This document shows, one piece after another, positions 7,279 to 17,148 of a stretch of 56,358 bases of DNA. Within the stretch, counting starts at the first letter, position 1; each line of letters opens with the position of its first letter. Origin of the DNA: an uncultured Verrucomicrobia subdivision 3 bacterium (lineage in GTDB: Bacteria; Verrucomicrobiota; Verrucomicrobiia; Limisphaerales; UBA11358); assembly GCA_903842235.1 (NCBI GenBank), contig CAIMLG010000025.1, forward strand, positions 1 through 56,358, read 5' to 3'. The translations under genes were made by a program, and so were the position numbers. The notes below the pieces were generated by a model. That model was not told the origin of the DNA. It ran no database searches and was given only the letters and a program-made list of their open reading frames with translations.

Positions 7279-9876
7279 ATGAATACAACCGGTCGTTATC
7301 TGTGCGTCGCCCTGCTGGGGGCGGTCGCGATCTTCAACGTCAACGCGGCCGCGGCCAAGTTCCGGCCGCCGTCGGTGCCGCTGGTGGCCGGCGACCCATA
7401 TTTCAGCATCTGGTCGCCGGCGGATAATTTGACCGAGGCCGACACGACGCACTGGACGGGCAAACCGCAGCGCCTGACCAGCCTCGTGCGGATTGATGGC
7501 CAGGCCTATCGCCTGATGGGCCTGCTGCCGGCGGACGCGCCCGCGCTGAAGCAGACGGATCTGGAAGTACTGCCGACGCGCACGCTCTACACTTTCGCAG
7601 GGGCCGGGGTCACGCTGACACTGACCTTTCTCACGCCGTCCCTGCCGGAGGACATCGACATTCTTTCCCGGCCGGTGACCTACCTCACCTGGCAGGCGCA
7701 AGCCACCGATGGCAAGGCGCATGCCGTGGCGGTGTATTTTGACGCCCGCTCCGAAATCGCGGTGAATGTGCCCGCTCAGGAAGTGACGTTCAAAACCGAG
7801 AACATCGCCGGCCTCACGGCGACCAGCGTGGGTTCGGTGGAGCAGCCGGTCTTGCAGAAAAAAGGCGACGATCTGCGGATTGACTGGGGTTATTTTTATG
7901 TGGCCGCCACCCAGAATCAGGCGCCGGCCAGCTTTGTGGGAGACGCGGCGACGGCGCGCCAGGAATTTGTGGCGAGCGGCAAGCTGGCCGCCTCGGCCAG
8001 CCCGTTGCCGGCCAATCAAGCGGCGAGCGCCAATTCGGTCATCGCGATGACCCTGGATCTGGGCAGCGTAAAGGCGGCGCCGGTGGCCCGCTGGCTGATG
8101 GTGGCTTACGACGATCTTTATTCGATTCAATACATGCACCGGAATCTCCGGCCCTACTGGCGGCGCAACGGCTGGGAAGCCGCCGATCTGCTGAAGGCCT
8201 CGGCCAAGGATTACGAGTCGCTTCAGAAACGCTGCGTGGCCTTTGATACCGAGCTGATGGCCGATCTGCGGAAGGCGGGCGGCGAGAATTACGCCTGGCT
8301 GGGCGCGCTGGCCTATCGCCAATGCTTTGCCGCCGGCAAATTCGTGGCGGATGCCAACGGCCAGCCGATTCAATTCTGCAAAGAGAACCATTCCAACGGC
8401 TGCATTGCCACGTCGGATGTGTTTTATCCCATGGCCCCGCAGTTCCTGCTGTTCAGCCCCACGCTGGCCAAATCATTCATCGTGCCGTTCATGAACTACG
8501 CGGCGTCGGCGCGCTGGAAGTTTGACTCGGCCCCGCATGATCTCGGGACCTATCCGCTCGCGAATGGCCAGGTTTATGGCGGCGAAAATTCCAGTCCCAT
8601 GCCGGTGGAAGAAAGCGGCAATTTGCTGTGCTTGTTTGGCGCGGTGGCGCAATTGGAAGGGAATGCCGATTTTGCCGGGCTGTATTGGAAGCAATTGACG
8701 CAATGGGCGGCCTACCTGAAGCAGAAAGGCTTTGATCCGGAAAACCAGCTCTGCACCGATGACTTTGCCGGCCACCTGGCCCACAACGCCAACCTCAGCA
8801 TCAAGGCGATCTGCGGGCTGGGCGCCTACGCCAAGCTGTGCCGGATGCGGGGCGAGACGGCGGCGGCGGACGAATATGACCAGCTGGCCAAGGCATTCGC
8901 CCAGCGCTGGGTGGCGGCGGCGGATGATGGCGAGAAGTTCCGGCTGGCGTTGGACAAACCCGGCAGCTGGAGCCAGAAATACAACCTGATCTGGGATCGC
9001 ATCCTGGGCTTGAACCTGTTCCCGGCCGAGGTGGCCAAGAAAGAAATGGCCTTCTACCGGAAGAGCCAAAATCAATACGGCCTGCCGCTCGACAACCGCA
9101 AAGATTACACGAAGCTCGACTGGATCACCTGGACCGCGACGCTCACCCAGGAGCGCAGCGATTTTGACGCCTTGATCGCGCCGGTGATTGCCTTCATCAA
9201 CGCCACGCCCAAGCGCGCGCCGTTGACGGACTGGTATCAGACGAAGACCGCCGACAAGGTCGGGTTTACCGCCCGCCCCGTGGTGGGCGGCGTTTTCGCC
9301 CAAATGCTCTATGACCGGGCCGTGTGGCAGAAATATGCCAAGCGCGACGTGACCAAGGGCAATGGCTGGGCGCCCCTGCCGCAGCCGCCGCAAGTGAAAG
9401 CCATTGTACCGGCGGCAGACCAGGCCGCGGCCGTTTGGCGCTACACCACCAATCCGCCCGCCGCCGATTGGTTTGCGGCGGCCTTTGAGGCCACCGGCTG
9501 GGCCGAGGGCAAGAGCGGTTTCGGCACGCGCAACACCCCGGGGGCCAACGTGGGCACGGTCTGGAGAACGGCCGATATCTGGCTGCGCCGGGAAGTTGAG
9601 CTGCCCGCCGGCCCCTGGAAAAACCTCCAAGGCTGGCTGCATCACGATGACGATGCGGAAGTTTATATCAACGGCGTCCTCGCGATCAAAGCCAGCGCCT
9701 TCTCCCACACCTATGGCGACTTTCCGCTGCGCGCGGAAGCCAAGGCGACTTTGCAGCCGGGCAAGAATCTGATTGCGGTTCACTGTCACCAGATCAGCCA
9801 GGGACAGTATATTGATTTCGGTTTGGTCGAGGTGTTGCCGGATGCGCCGGCGACCCGCAAAGCGACTTCCAACTAA
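7279..9876 (+). CDS. Secreted glutaminase-like protein (DUF4964/DUF5127/DUF4965/DUF1793)
   Basis: The protein has 865 residues with an N-terminal signal peptide (cleavage near NAAAA-KF). The order is DUF4964-like start (KFRPPSVPLVAGDPYFSIWS), DUF5127 beta-sandwich, then the DUF4965/DUF1793 (alpha/alpha)6-like catalytic region (YRQCFAAGKFVADANGQP, KYNLIWDRILGLNLFP, WITWTATLT). The family includes fungal glutaminase A, but bacterial members sit beside glycosidases and their substrate is uncertain. The last ~150 residues look like a galactose-binding-type carbohydrate module (VWRTADIWLRREVELP). It starts 43 bp after the SGNH gene and ends 8 bp before the GH92 gene, which supports one transcript. 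Confidence 0.85.
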   Translation: MNTTGRYLCVALLGAVAIFNVNAAAAKFRPPSVPLVAGDPYFSIWSPADNLTEADTTHWTGKPQRLTSLVRIDGQAYRLMGLLPADAPALKQTDLEVLPTRTLYTFAGAGVTLTLTFLTPSLPEDIDILSRPVTYLTWQAQATDGKAHAVAVYFDARSEIAVNVPAQEVTFKTENIAGLTATSVGSVEQPVLQKKGDDLRIDWGYFYVAATQNQAPASFVGDAATARQEFVASGKLAASASPLPANQAASANSVIAMTLDLGSVKAAPVARWLMVAYDDLYSIQYMHRNLRPYWRRNGWEAADLLKASAKDYESLQKRCVAFDTELMADLRKAGGENYAWLGALAYRQCFAAGKFVADANGQPIQFCKENHSNGCIATSDVFYPMAPQFLLFSPTLAKSFIVPFMNYAASARWKFDSAPHDLGTYPLANGQVYGGENSSPMPVEESGNLLCLFGAVAQLEGNADFAGLYWKQLTQWAAYLKQKGFDPENQLCTDDFAGHLAHNANLSIKAICGLGAYAKLCRMRGETAAADEYDQLAKAFAQRWVAAADDGEKFRLALDKPGSWSQKYNLIWDRILGLNLFPAEVAKKEMAFYRKSQNQYGLPLDNRKDYTKLDWITWTATLTQERSDFDALIAPVIAFINATPKRAPLTDWYQTKTADKVGFTARPVVGGVFAQMLYDRAVWQKYAKRDVTKGNGWAPLPQPPQVKAIVPAADQAAAVWRYTTNPPAADWFAAAFEATGWAEGKSGFGTRNTPGANVGTVWRTADIWLRREVELPAGPWKNLQGWLHHDDDAEVYINGVLAIKASAFSHTYGDFPLRAEAKATLQPGKNLIAVHCHQISQGQYIDFGLVEVLPDAPATRKATSN

Positions 9877-9884
9877 AGGCGAAT

Positions 9885-12230
9885 ATGCGTGGCATGAACA
9901 GCGTTTACTTTTTGGTTGCGGGAGTGGTGCTCACTTGGTCCGCCAGCGCCGAATCGCTGGTGGACCAGGTGAACCCGCTGATCGGGGCGAGCACCAGCCT
10001 GGAATATGGCGAAGGCAAAACCTTTCCCGGCGCGGCCACCCCGTTTGGCCTGGTGCAACTGAGCCCGGATACGATTACGGGCGGCGACAACGGCCCCGGC
10101 TATTCGCACGAGCACACCAGCATCGAGGGCTTCAGCTTCACGCACATGAGCGGGATCGGGTGGTTCGGGGATTTTGGAAATTTTCTGGTGATGCCCACGA
10201 CCGGCAAGTTGCAAACGCAGAGCGGCGTCAAGGGCGGGGGCGATGGCTACCGTTCACGCTTCAATCACGATACCGAAGTGGCCAAAGCGGGCTATTATGC
10301 CGTGACCTTGGACGATTATTCGGTGCGGGCCGAAGCCACGGCGGCGCCGCATGCGGGCTTGCTGCGGTTCACCTTTCCGCAAAACGACCAAAGCCGCATT
10401 CAGATTGATCTCGCCCGGCGCATTGGCGGCACGGCCACCCGGCAATCTGTGAAAGTGGTGAATGATCACACGATCGCAGGCTGGATGAAATGTCCGCCCG
10501 AAGGCGGCGGCTGGGGCAACGGCGAGGGCAAGGCGAATTACACGGTTTATTTCTATGCCGAGTTCAGCCAGCCGTTCAAAAAGTTTGGCGTGTGGACGGC
10601 GGACATTCCCGCGGGCTGGAAACGGATGCGGGATGAAGTGGTCAGCCCGCGCTATCGCGCCGTGACCGGGGCGGCCAAGGTGCTGGAAGGCTGCCAAGAG
10701 CTGGAAGGCGATCACCTCGGTTTCTTCAGCGAGTTTGCGACAACCAATGGCGAGCCCGTGCTGCTCAAGGCCGGCATTTCGTTCGTGGACTTGGCGGGCG
10801 CCAAGGAAAATCTGCGGCACGATATACCCAATTGGGACTTTGACGCGGTGCGCGCCCAAGCGACGGCGCTCTGGGAAAAAGCGTTTGCGGATATCGCGAT
10901 CAAAGGCGGCAATCCCGTCCAGCGCGAAGCCTTCGCCACGGCGATGTATCATGCGATGCTGGATCCGCGCGCCTATTCCGACGTGAACGGCAACTACACC
11001 GGCGCCGATGGCCAGGTGCATCGCGCCCAAGGTTTTACCTACCGCACGGTCTTCAGCGGCTGGGATGTGTTTCGCAGCGAATTTTCGCTGCTGAGCATCA
11101 TCCGCCCGGACGTGGTGAATGACACGGTGAATTCGCTGATGCAGCAGGCCGAGTTGAGCGGCAACGGCTATCTGGCCCGCTGGGAACTGGTGGCGGTGGA
11201 ATCCGGCTGCATGATCGGCGACCCGGCGGTGTCGGTTTTTACCGAGGCGTATCTCAAGGGCATTCGTGGCTACGACGCGAACCAAGCTTACGCACTCTGC
11301 CGGCAGACGGTGGATCTGAATCGCGAGAATGGCAACCACCGCCCGCAGTATCAGAAACTCGGCTTTGCGCCTGAAAGTGTGTCCGTGACGCTGGAAGACG
11401 CTTACTTTGATTACTGCGCCGGCCAGTTTGCCGCCGCGGTGGGCCAGACCAATGACGCCCAGCGGCTCCGGCAGCGCGCGTTGAATTACCGGAATATTTA
11501 CGATCCATCCGTGGGCAATATGCGCGCCAAGAAAGCCGACGGTTCATGGACCCAATGGGAAGGGGCCACCACGCACGGCCAGGGCTGCGTGGAGAGCAAT
11601 CCTTATCAGCAAGGCTGGTTTGTGCCGCAGGACGTGGCCGGTTTGATGGATCTGATGGGCCCGGACTATTTTCTCAAGCATCTGACGGAGTTTTTCGACA
11701 AGACGCCGCTGACGTTCAAGTGGAATGACTATTACAACCACGCCAATGAGCCGGTGCATCACGCGCCGTATCTTTTCGCCTACGCCGGCAAGCCGTGGCT
11801 GACGCAAAAGTGGGCGCGCACCGTGATGGATCATGCTTATGGCGCCGGCGTGAAGGGTCTCTGCGGCAATGAAGATGTCGGCCAGATGTCGGCCTGGTAT
11901 ATCCTGAGCGCGGCGGGCATTCATCCGGTCTCGCCGGTGGATGGCATTTATGTCATCGGCAGTCCGCTGTTTGAAGAAACCACCTTCAAACTCGATTCGC
12001 ATTATTATCCCGGCAAAACCTTTACCATCCGCACCCGGAACAACTCGGCGGAAAATATGTATGTGCAGTCGGCCAGGCTGAACGGGAAACCGCTGAACCG
12101 CGCCTGGCTGCGGCATGCCGAAGTGGCGGCCGGCGGTATTTTGGAGCTGGTCATGGGGCCGCAGCCCAATGAGCAGTGGGGCTCGGCTCCGGCTGAATTG
12201 CCGCCCCGGAATTTCCCGCCGGCCAAATAA
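9885..12230 (+). CDS. GH92 alpha-mannosidase
   Basis: Exo-acting, calcium-dependent alpha-mannosidase family that trims alpha-1,2/1,3/1,4/1,6-mannosides, for example on high-mannose N-glycans or fungal mannan. The 781-residue protein carries a signal peptide (cleavage near ASA-ES). It starts with the family signature LVDQVNPLIGA and TFPGAATPFGLVQLSPDT. The C-terminal catalytic half contains GCVESNPYQQGWFVPQD (acid Glu region) and CGNEDVGQMSAWYIL (base Asp region), both expected of active members. The linkage cannot be read from the sequence. AAAGG 5 bp before the ATG at 9885 decides this start over the ATG at 9894, and it lies 8 bp after the preceding gene. Confidence 0.92.
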   Translation: MRGMNSVYFLVAGVVLTWSASAESLVDQVNPLIGASTSLEYGEGKTFPGAATPFGLVQLSPDTITGGDNGPGYSHEHTSIEGFSFTHMSGIGWFGDFGNFLVMPTTGKLQTQSGVKGGGDGYRSRFNHDTEVAKAGYYAVTLDDYSVRAEATAAPHAGLLRFTFPQNDQSRIQIDLARRIGGTATRQSVKVVNDHTIAGWMKCPPEGGGWGNGEGKANYTVYFYAEFSQPFKKFGVWTADIPAGWKRMRDEVVSPRYRAVTGAAKVLEGCQELEGDHLGFFSEFATTNGEPVLLKAGISFVDLAGAKENLRHDIPNWDFDAVRAQATALWEKAFADIAIKGGNPVQREAFATAMYHAMLDPRAYSDVNGNYTGADGQVHRAQGFTYRTVFSGWDVFRSEFSLLSIIRPDVVNDTVNSLMQQAELSGNGYLARWELVAVESGCMIGDPAVSVFTEAYLKGIRGYDANQAYALCRQTVDLNRENGNHRPQYQKLGFAPESVSVTLEDAYFDYCAGQFAAAVGQTNDAQRLRQRALNYRNIYDPSVGNMRAKKADGSWTQWEGATTHGQGCVESNPYQQGWFVPQDVAGLMDLMGPDYFLKHLTEFFDKTPLTFKWNDYYNHANEPVHHAPYLFAYAGKPWLTQKWARTVMDHAYGAGVKGLCGNEDVGQMSAWYILSAAGIHPVSPVDGIYVIGSPLFEETTFKLDSHYYPGKTFTIRTRNNSAENMYVQSARLNGKPLNRAWLRHAEVAAGGILELVMGPQPNEQWGSAPAELPPRNFPPAK

Positions 12231-12327
12231 TTCGGTTGAATCGGGCGGTCTGCCAGCTTCAGGAAAACGAGGTCGGCCGGCTTGGCCATTACAGGGGGGG
12301 TAATTGGTCACAATAGAAACGGAAAAA

Positions 12328-13611
12328 ATGAAGAATTGTTTTGTAAAACCAGCGCGCGAATTGCTGCTTTGTGCCGGCCTGACTTGGATCACGCTGGCTC
12401 CGGTTGCTTGGAGCCGGGAACTGCCCACCGCCAAGCCGGAAGACGTGGGGATGTCCGCCGCCCAACTGGCCCGCATTGGCCCGGCGGTGGCGGCGCTGAT
12501 GGAGAAGAACCAATTGGCCGGGGCTATCACCATGGTCGCCCGCCACGGCAAGGTGGTTTACTTTGAAGCGTTTGGCAAAAGCGATGTCGCCTCCGGCCAG
12601 CCGATGCAGCGGGACGCGATCATGCGGTTTTATTCCATGACCAAACCCATCACGAGCGTTGCGGCCATGCTGCTGGTGGAGGAGGGAAAAGTTGGCCTGG
12701 ATGAACCGCTTGCGAAATATCTGCCGGAGTTCAAAGGGGTTCAGGTGTTGGTCAAAACTGACAGCGAGGGCTTTGTCACCGAGCCGGCGAAGCAGGCGCC
12801 CACCGTGCGGGATTTGCTCCGGCACACGGCGGGATTGACGTATGGATTTCTGGGCAACACGCCGGTGGACCAAGCTTACAACAAGGCCGGCGTGCTTTCG
12901 GCGGACAACACACTGGCCGACCTGACCCGCAAGGTCAGCGCCTTGCCCTTGCTGTATCAGCCGGGCACCAAGTGGAATTACAGCGTCTCGGCGGACGTGC
13001 TCGCGCGCCTAGTGGAAGTGGTCTCGGGAAAATCCTTTGATGCGTTTCTGACGGAGCGCATTTTCCAGCCGCTGGACCTGCACGACACCGGTTTCTATGT
13101 GCCCGGGGACAAGCAGGCCAGGCTGGCGGCGGTGCATACCGTGGAGCGCGGCCAATTGAAGGTCTTGGCGCAGCCGCTGACCACGAATTATTTCCAGCCT
13201 CCGAAGCTGCTTTCCGGCGGCGGCGGCCTGGTCTCGACCGCCCGGGATTACATGCGGTTCTGCCAGATGCTTTCCGGCGGCGGCCAACTCAATGGCCAGC
13301 GGCTGCTCCGCCCGGAGACGGTGCAGGCCATGACGACCAATCAATTGCCCCCAAGTGCCATGCCCATTTCCTTTGGGATTATTCCGATGCTCGGCGCGGG
13401 CTTTGGCCTCGGCTTTTCGGTTCAGGTGGAATCGAGTTGGCCCTCGGCTGCCCAGGTGGGGGAATACGGCTGGAGCGGGTTGGCCAGCACGTCGTTTTGG
13501 ATTTCGCCCAAGGATGATCTCGTCGTTATTTTGCTGCAACAATACCTGCCCTATTCCATCCAGCTGGATCAAACCATTAAACCCATCGTTTACCATGCCA
13601 TTACTGAATAA
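12328..13611 (+). CDS. Secreted serine hydrolase of the class C beta-lactamase/esterase family
   Basis: The start is set at the ATG at 12328 (MKNCFVKPARELLLCAG), which produces a signal peptide. An in-frame TTG at 12304 adds only polar residues. The catalytic SxxK tetrad SMTK is at residues 103-106, and a YSV motif near residue 218 takes the place of the class C YxN tyrosine motif. A GGGGLVSTARDYMRF segment is typical of EstB/CubicO-type esterases. In a glycan locus an esterase role is more likely than resistance. Its 3' end overlaps the next gene start by 17 bp, so the two are probably co-translated. Length (427 residues) is normal for the family. Confidence 0.85.
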   Translation: MKNCFVKPARELLLCAGLTWITLAPVAWSRELPTAKPEDVGMSAAQLARIGPAVAALMEKNQLAGAITMVARHGKVVYFEAFGKSDVASGQPMQRDAIMRFYSMTKPITSVAAMLLVEEGKVGLDEPLAKYLPEFKGVQVLVKTDSEGFVTEPAKQAPTVRDLLRHTAGLTYGFLGNTPVDQAYNKAGVLSADNTLADLTRKVSALPLLYQPGTKWNYSVSADVLARLVEVVSGKSFDAFLTERIFQPLDLHDTGFYVPGDKQARLAAVHTVERGQLKVLAQPLTTNYFQPPKLLSGGGGLVSTARDYMRFCQMLSGGGQLNGQRLLRPETVQAMTTNQLPPSAMPISFGIIPMLGAGFGLGFSVQVESSWPSAAQVGEYGWSGLASTSFWISPKDDLVVILLQQYLPYSIQLDQTIKPIVYHAITE

Positions 13612-16210
13612 CTGCCGGACGGGAAAACAACGAGGCTGGGCGCGCCGCCTGCGCCGGGGAATGATTTTGGCCGCCTGGCTGCAAGCGGCGGCGGCCTGGG
13701 GGCAGGGGCGGGCGTGGTTTGTGGACGGCTACCACGGGGGCTACTACGGGCATTATCCCACCAACTTCACGCAGTTCATGGTGGACGCGGTGCGCGAGCA
13801 CCCCGGCTGGAAACTGAATTTGGAAATTGAGCCGGTCACGTGGGATTTTGCCCGCACCAACACGCCCGAAGCCTACGCCGCCTTTAAGGCGCTCGCGGCC
13901 GATCAAACGCCGGCCGGCACGATTGAATTTGTCAACCCCGCCTACGCCCAGAGCTATCTGTGGACGGCATCCGGCGAGAGCATGATTCAGCAGTTCGACT
14001 ACGGGATGCGCAAAATCCGCGAGCATTTTCCCGGCGCGGAATTCGACACCTACAGCGTGGAGGAACCGTGTTTTACCAGCGCGCTGCCGGGCGTCTTGAA
14101 AGCGCTGGGGTTTAAGAATGCCGTGTTGAAAAATCCCAACACCTGCTGGGGCGGCTACACCCGCGCCTTTGGCGGCGAACTGGTGAACTGGATCGGCCCC
14201 GATGGCACCGGCATTCCGACGGTCCCGCGCTACGGCATCGAGACGCTGAAACCCGGTTCCGTGTGGGAAACCATCGCCAATCAAAATCAGCCGGTTTATT
14301 TGCAGGCGGCCTTTGCGGCGGGCATTCAGCATCCGGTGGGCATGTGTTTGCAGGACGCCGGCTGGCGCTTTGGGCCGTGGCTGAAACATGACGGCACCAA
14401 CAACGAAACCCGGATCTTTACCACGTGGCGGAACTATTTTGAAAATGTGGCCAGCGCCCAGCCCACGCAGGACTGGCACTTCAGCCAGGAGGATGTGCTG
14501 GTGAGCCTCGTCTGGGGATCGCAAGTGATGCAGCGCCTCGCCCAAAACGTGCACCGCGCGGAAAACCGCGTGGTGGCGGCGGAAAAACTGGCCACGGTGG
14601 CCGGCGTTTATCAGCACACCGAGTGGCCGGCGGCGGCCTTCGCGGAAGCCTGGCCCACGCTGCTGCTGGCCCAGCACCATGATTGCTGGATTGTGCCTTA
14701 CAACGGCAGCCGCAGCAACACCTGGGCGGACAAGGTGGTGACGTGGACCGGGAATACCGTGCAACGCAGTGATGACATACTCCAGCAATCCACCCGGGCG
14801 CTGGCGGGCGGGGCGGTCCCGGCGGTCCCGGCCCAAGTGCGCGTGTTTAACACGCTGGGCGTGGCCCGCACCGATCTGGCCCGCCTGCCGCTGCCGGCAA
14901 ATTGGCAGGGTGCGCCGGTGGTGCGCGATGCGCGCGGACGCCCGTTGCCGGCCCAGGTGGTGGAGGTGGCAGACCAGCGCCGCGAACTGCTCTTTCCGGC
15001 GGCCGTGCCCGCGCTCGGCTATAATACGTTCCAGTTGGAAGCGGCGGCCCCGGCGGATCATCCCAAGCCTATGGCCCACGTGGCCAAGGACGGCTGCACG
15101 GTGGTCGATACCGATCTTTATCATCTGGTGTTGGATCCGGCCAAAGGCGGAACCGTTCGTGAGTTGGCGATGAAACGATGGTGGTGGAACCGGCAGTTCG
15201 TGGACGGGGCCAGCGAGCGGCGGTTCAATGAACTGCGCGGCTATTTTTATGAAGCCGGCAAATATTTTTCCACGGCCGACCAGCCGGCGAAAATTGAAAT
15301 CCTGGAAAATGGCCCGGTGCGGGTTCGCCTGCGGATCAGCGGCCAAATTGCCTCCAATGCCGTGACGCAGGTAATCACCCTTGTCCAAGGGCAGCGGCGC
15401 ATTGATTTTAACACCCGGATTGACTGGCAGGGCAAACCGCGCGTCGGGGCCGACTACAAGCAGGCGGGCGGCTTCAAGGCGGACGAGGATCACAAGGCAT
15501 TTTATGACGATCGCTTCAAGCTGCTCGCCCAGTTCCCCCTGAACTTGAAACACCAGGTCATTTTCAAGGACGCGCCCTTCGACGTGACGACCAGCCGGCT
15601 GACGAACACGTTTTTCGATACTTGGTCCGGCATCAAAAACAACATCCTCTTGGATTGGGTGGACGTGCTGGACGCGCGCGGCGATGTGGGGCTGGCGCTG
15701 TTGACGGATCACACCACCAGCTACGCCCATGGCCCCGATCAGCCGCTGGGCCTGACGCTGCTCTATTCCGGCGTCGGCTTGTGGGGGCGCGACTATCGCG
15801 TTAATGGCCCCACCAAAGTGAATTACGCCCTCGTGCCGCATGCCGGGGACTGGGAATCGGCCGCGCTCTGGACGGAGAACGACGCGTGGAACGAGCCGTT
15901 GATAGCGCAACTGTGCCCAGCGGAAACGGGGCCGGCGGCCAAATCCCTGCTGACCATGGATCGCGGCGGCTGGGAAGTGCCGACCATGCGCCTGGAGAAC
16001 GGCAAGGTCTCCATCCGGTTGTTCAATCCTTCAGCGCAGGCGGCCCAACGGCGGTTGGCCTATGACGGGCCGGCTTCCAAGGTGGAACTGGTGCAACTGA
16101 ATGGCAAAGTGCTTCGGGAAATACCCGCGAAGAAAGACCCAGCGGGCCGGGCCAGCTTTGAAGTGACGCTCCCGCACTTCGGCGTCGGCACCTTGCGCAT
16201 CACTCCCTGA
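13595..16210 (+). CDS. GH38-like alpha-mannosidase family protein
   Basis: The reading frame is open further upstream, but that part lies inside the serine hydrolase gene. The ATG at 13595 gives an Arg-rich n-region and a signal peptide (hydrophobic MILAAWLQAAAA, cleavage near AWG-QG), for 871 residues. Family features are the N-terminal WFVDGYHGGYYGHYPTN with conserved histidines, TYSVEEPCFTSALPG (candidate catalytic region), LKNPNTCWGGYTRAFGGELV, and QHHD (His361-His362-Asp363) matching the GH38 HHD zinc-site motif. The C-terminal half has the beta-sandwich pattern of GH38 proteins. Alpha-mannosidase activity is the likely function. This subgroup differs from classical GH38, and the nucleophile Asp is not certain. 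It is the last gene of the plus-strand string. Confidence 0.8.
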   Translation: MPLLNNCRTGKQRGWARRLRRGMILAAWLQAAAAWGQGRAWFVDGYHGGYYGHYPTNFTQFMVDAVREHPGWKLNLEIEPVTWDFARTNTPEAYAAFKALAADQTPAGTIEFVNPAYAQSYLWTASGESMIQQFDYGMRKIREHFPGAEFDTYSVEEPCFTSALPGVLKALGFKNAVLKNPNTCWGGYTRAFGGELVNWIGPDGTGIPTVPRYGIETLKPGSVWETIANQNQPVYLQAAFAAGIQHPVGMCLQDAGWRFGPWLKHDGTNNETRIFTTWRNYFENVASAQPTQDWHFSQEDVLVSLVWGSQVMQRLAQNVHRAENRVVAAEKLATVAGVYQHTEWPAAAFAEAWPTLLLAQHHDCWIVPYNGSRSNTWADKVVTWTGNTVQRSDDILQQSTRALAGGAVPAVPAQVRVFNTLGVARTDLARLPLPANWQGAPVVRDARGRPLPAQVVEVADQRRELLFPAAVPALGYNTFQLEAAAPADHPKPMAHVAKDGCTVVDTDLYHLVLDPAKGGTVRELAMKRWWWNRQFVDGASERRFNELRGYFYEAGKYFSTADQPAKIEILENGPVRVRLRISGQIASNAVTQVITLVQGQRRIDFNTRIDWQGKPRVGADYKQAGGFKADEDHKAFYDDRFKLLAQFPLNLKHQVIFKDAPFDVTTSRLTNTFFDTWSGIKNNILLDWVDVLDARGDVGLALLTDHTTSYAHGPDQPLGLTLLYSGVGLWGRDYRVNGPTKVNYALVPHAGDWESAALWTENDAWNEPLIAQLCPAETGPAAKSLLTMDRGGWEVPTMRLENGKVSIRLFNPSAQAAQRRLAYDGPASKVELVQLNGKVLREIPAKKDPAGRASFEVTLPHFGVGTLRITP

Positions 16211-16299
16211 CGGTAAAACGCCAGGCGCCCAGTTGCCAACGACAGTTTTTCGCTGGCGAAAGCGGCGTGCCCAGTCTGACGCGCCTGACCTGGGAGAGC

Positions 16300-17073
16300 T
16301 TACGGCGGCGGCGGCGGCGGCGCGGCGTTGGTGCGCTGGTGCTGGAGCAGCCAGGTGTAGATTTCCGGGTTGTTGAAAGTTTCCGTCCAGCAATCGTGCA
16401 GGGCGTCCGGGTAAATGGTCAGCTTCGCCTCGCGGGCGCCGATGCCCTTCAGATAAGACACGGTGCGTTCCGATTCGGTGACGGGAACCACATTATCCTT
16501 GGCGCCGTGAAAGGCCCAAACTGCGAGGGTCTTCAAGGCTTCTGATTTATCCGGGTTGGCAAAGCGAATGTTCAGAAGTTCGCCTCCGCCGCAGATGGGA
16601 ATCATCGCGGCAAATCGTTCGGGATAGGTCGTGCCCAGCTTCCAAGCGCCATAACCGCCCATGCTCAGCCCCGTTAGATAGACCCGCGTGTTGTCCACCC
16701 GGTAGGTTTTCTCCACGTGGTCCAGCAATTGAATCAGCGCTTCCGGATTGTTCCAAAATTCACCGTCGGGGCATTGCGGGGCGATGATGATAAAGGGGAA
16801 TTCCTGGCCGTTGCGGGCCAGCTTGATGGGGCCATGGGCGAGCACCTTGCGGGCATCGTTGCCGCGCTCGCCGATGCCGTGCAGAAACAGCATCACCGGC
16901 CAGCGCTTGGCGCCCTGGGCGTCGTAGCCTTGGGGCAGGGAATACATGAATTTCAGGTCGCCGCTATGGGACGTGGACCAGTGCAGCGCATCGGCCTGCA
17001 CGGTGGAGGTAGCGGTTTGGGCCAGGAGATTCAGGGCGGCCAGGCCCAGCAAGGCGAAGAGAAAGGTTTTCAT
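16300..17073 (-). CDS. Secreted alpha/beta-hydrolase (phospholipase/carboxylesterase type)
   Basis: The protein has 257 residues and a signal peptide (MKTFLFALLGLAALNLLAQT). The fold is of the LpqC/polyhydroxybutyrate-depolymerase/feruloyl-esterase kind. Visible features are the oxyanion strand VMLFLHGIGERG, nucleophile elbow GLSMGGYG (Ser137), acid Asp193 in GAKDNVVPV, and His226 in DALHDCWTE. It probably removes ester groups from polysaccharide. The C-terminus ends in six prolines encoded by a (CGG)6 tract at 16303-16320, a likely length-variable tail. It lies 75 bp downstream of the GH2 beta-mannosidase in the same direction. Confidence 0.85.
   Translation of the reverse strand: MKTFLFALLGLAALNLLAQTATSTVQADALHWSTSHSGDLKFMYSLPQGYDAQGAKRWPVMLFLHGIGERGNDARKVLAHGPIKLARNGQEFPFIIIAPQCPDGEFWNNPEALIQLLDHVEKTYRVDNTRVYLTGLSMGGYGAWKLGTTYPERFAAMIPICGGGELLNIRFANPDKSEALKTLAVWAFHGAKDNVVPVTESERTVSYLKGIGAREAKLTIYPDALHDCWTETFNNPEIYTWLLQHQRTNAAPPPPPP
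16303..16320. repeat. (CGG)6 microsatellite encoding a C-terminal polyproline
   Basis: Six uninterrupted CGG units directly precede, on the minus strand, the stop codon of the alpha/beta-hydrolase. In frame they give PPPPPP. Such tracts change length by slippage, which here would only alter the tail. Confidence 0.8.
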
Positions 17074-17148
17074 GGATTAATAGTGGATGGCAATGATTGT
17101 TGTCGGCCGGCGGGAAATTTCAAGTTTCAAAAATGGCTAGACAAAAGG

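Noticed and set aside
13355-13594. Upstream extension of the GH38-like reading frame
   Set aside because: It lies within the serine hydrolase gene in another frame and lacks family similarity; the ATG at 13595 gives a proper signal peptide.
12328-13611. Beta-lactamase resistance gene
   Set aside because: The YSV motif, the EstB-like segments and the glycan-locus setting point to an esterase-type member of the family.
13601-15910. Very long minus-strand open frame opposite the GH38-like gene
   Set aside because: It is an antisense shadow: Arg/His/Gly-rich, without recognisable domain, and covering a well-supported gene on the other strand.
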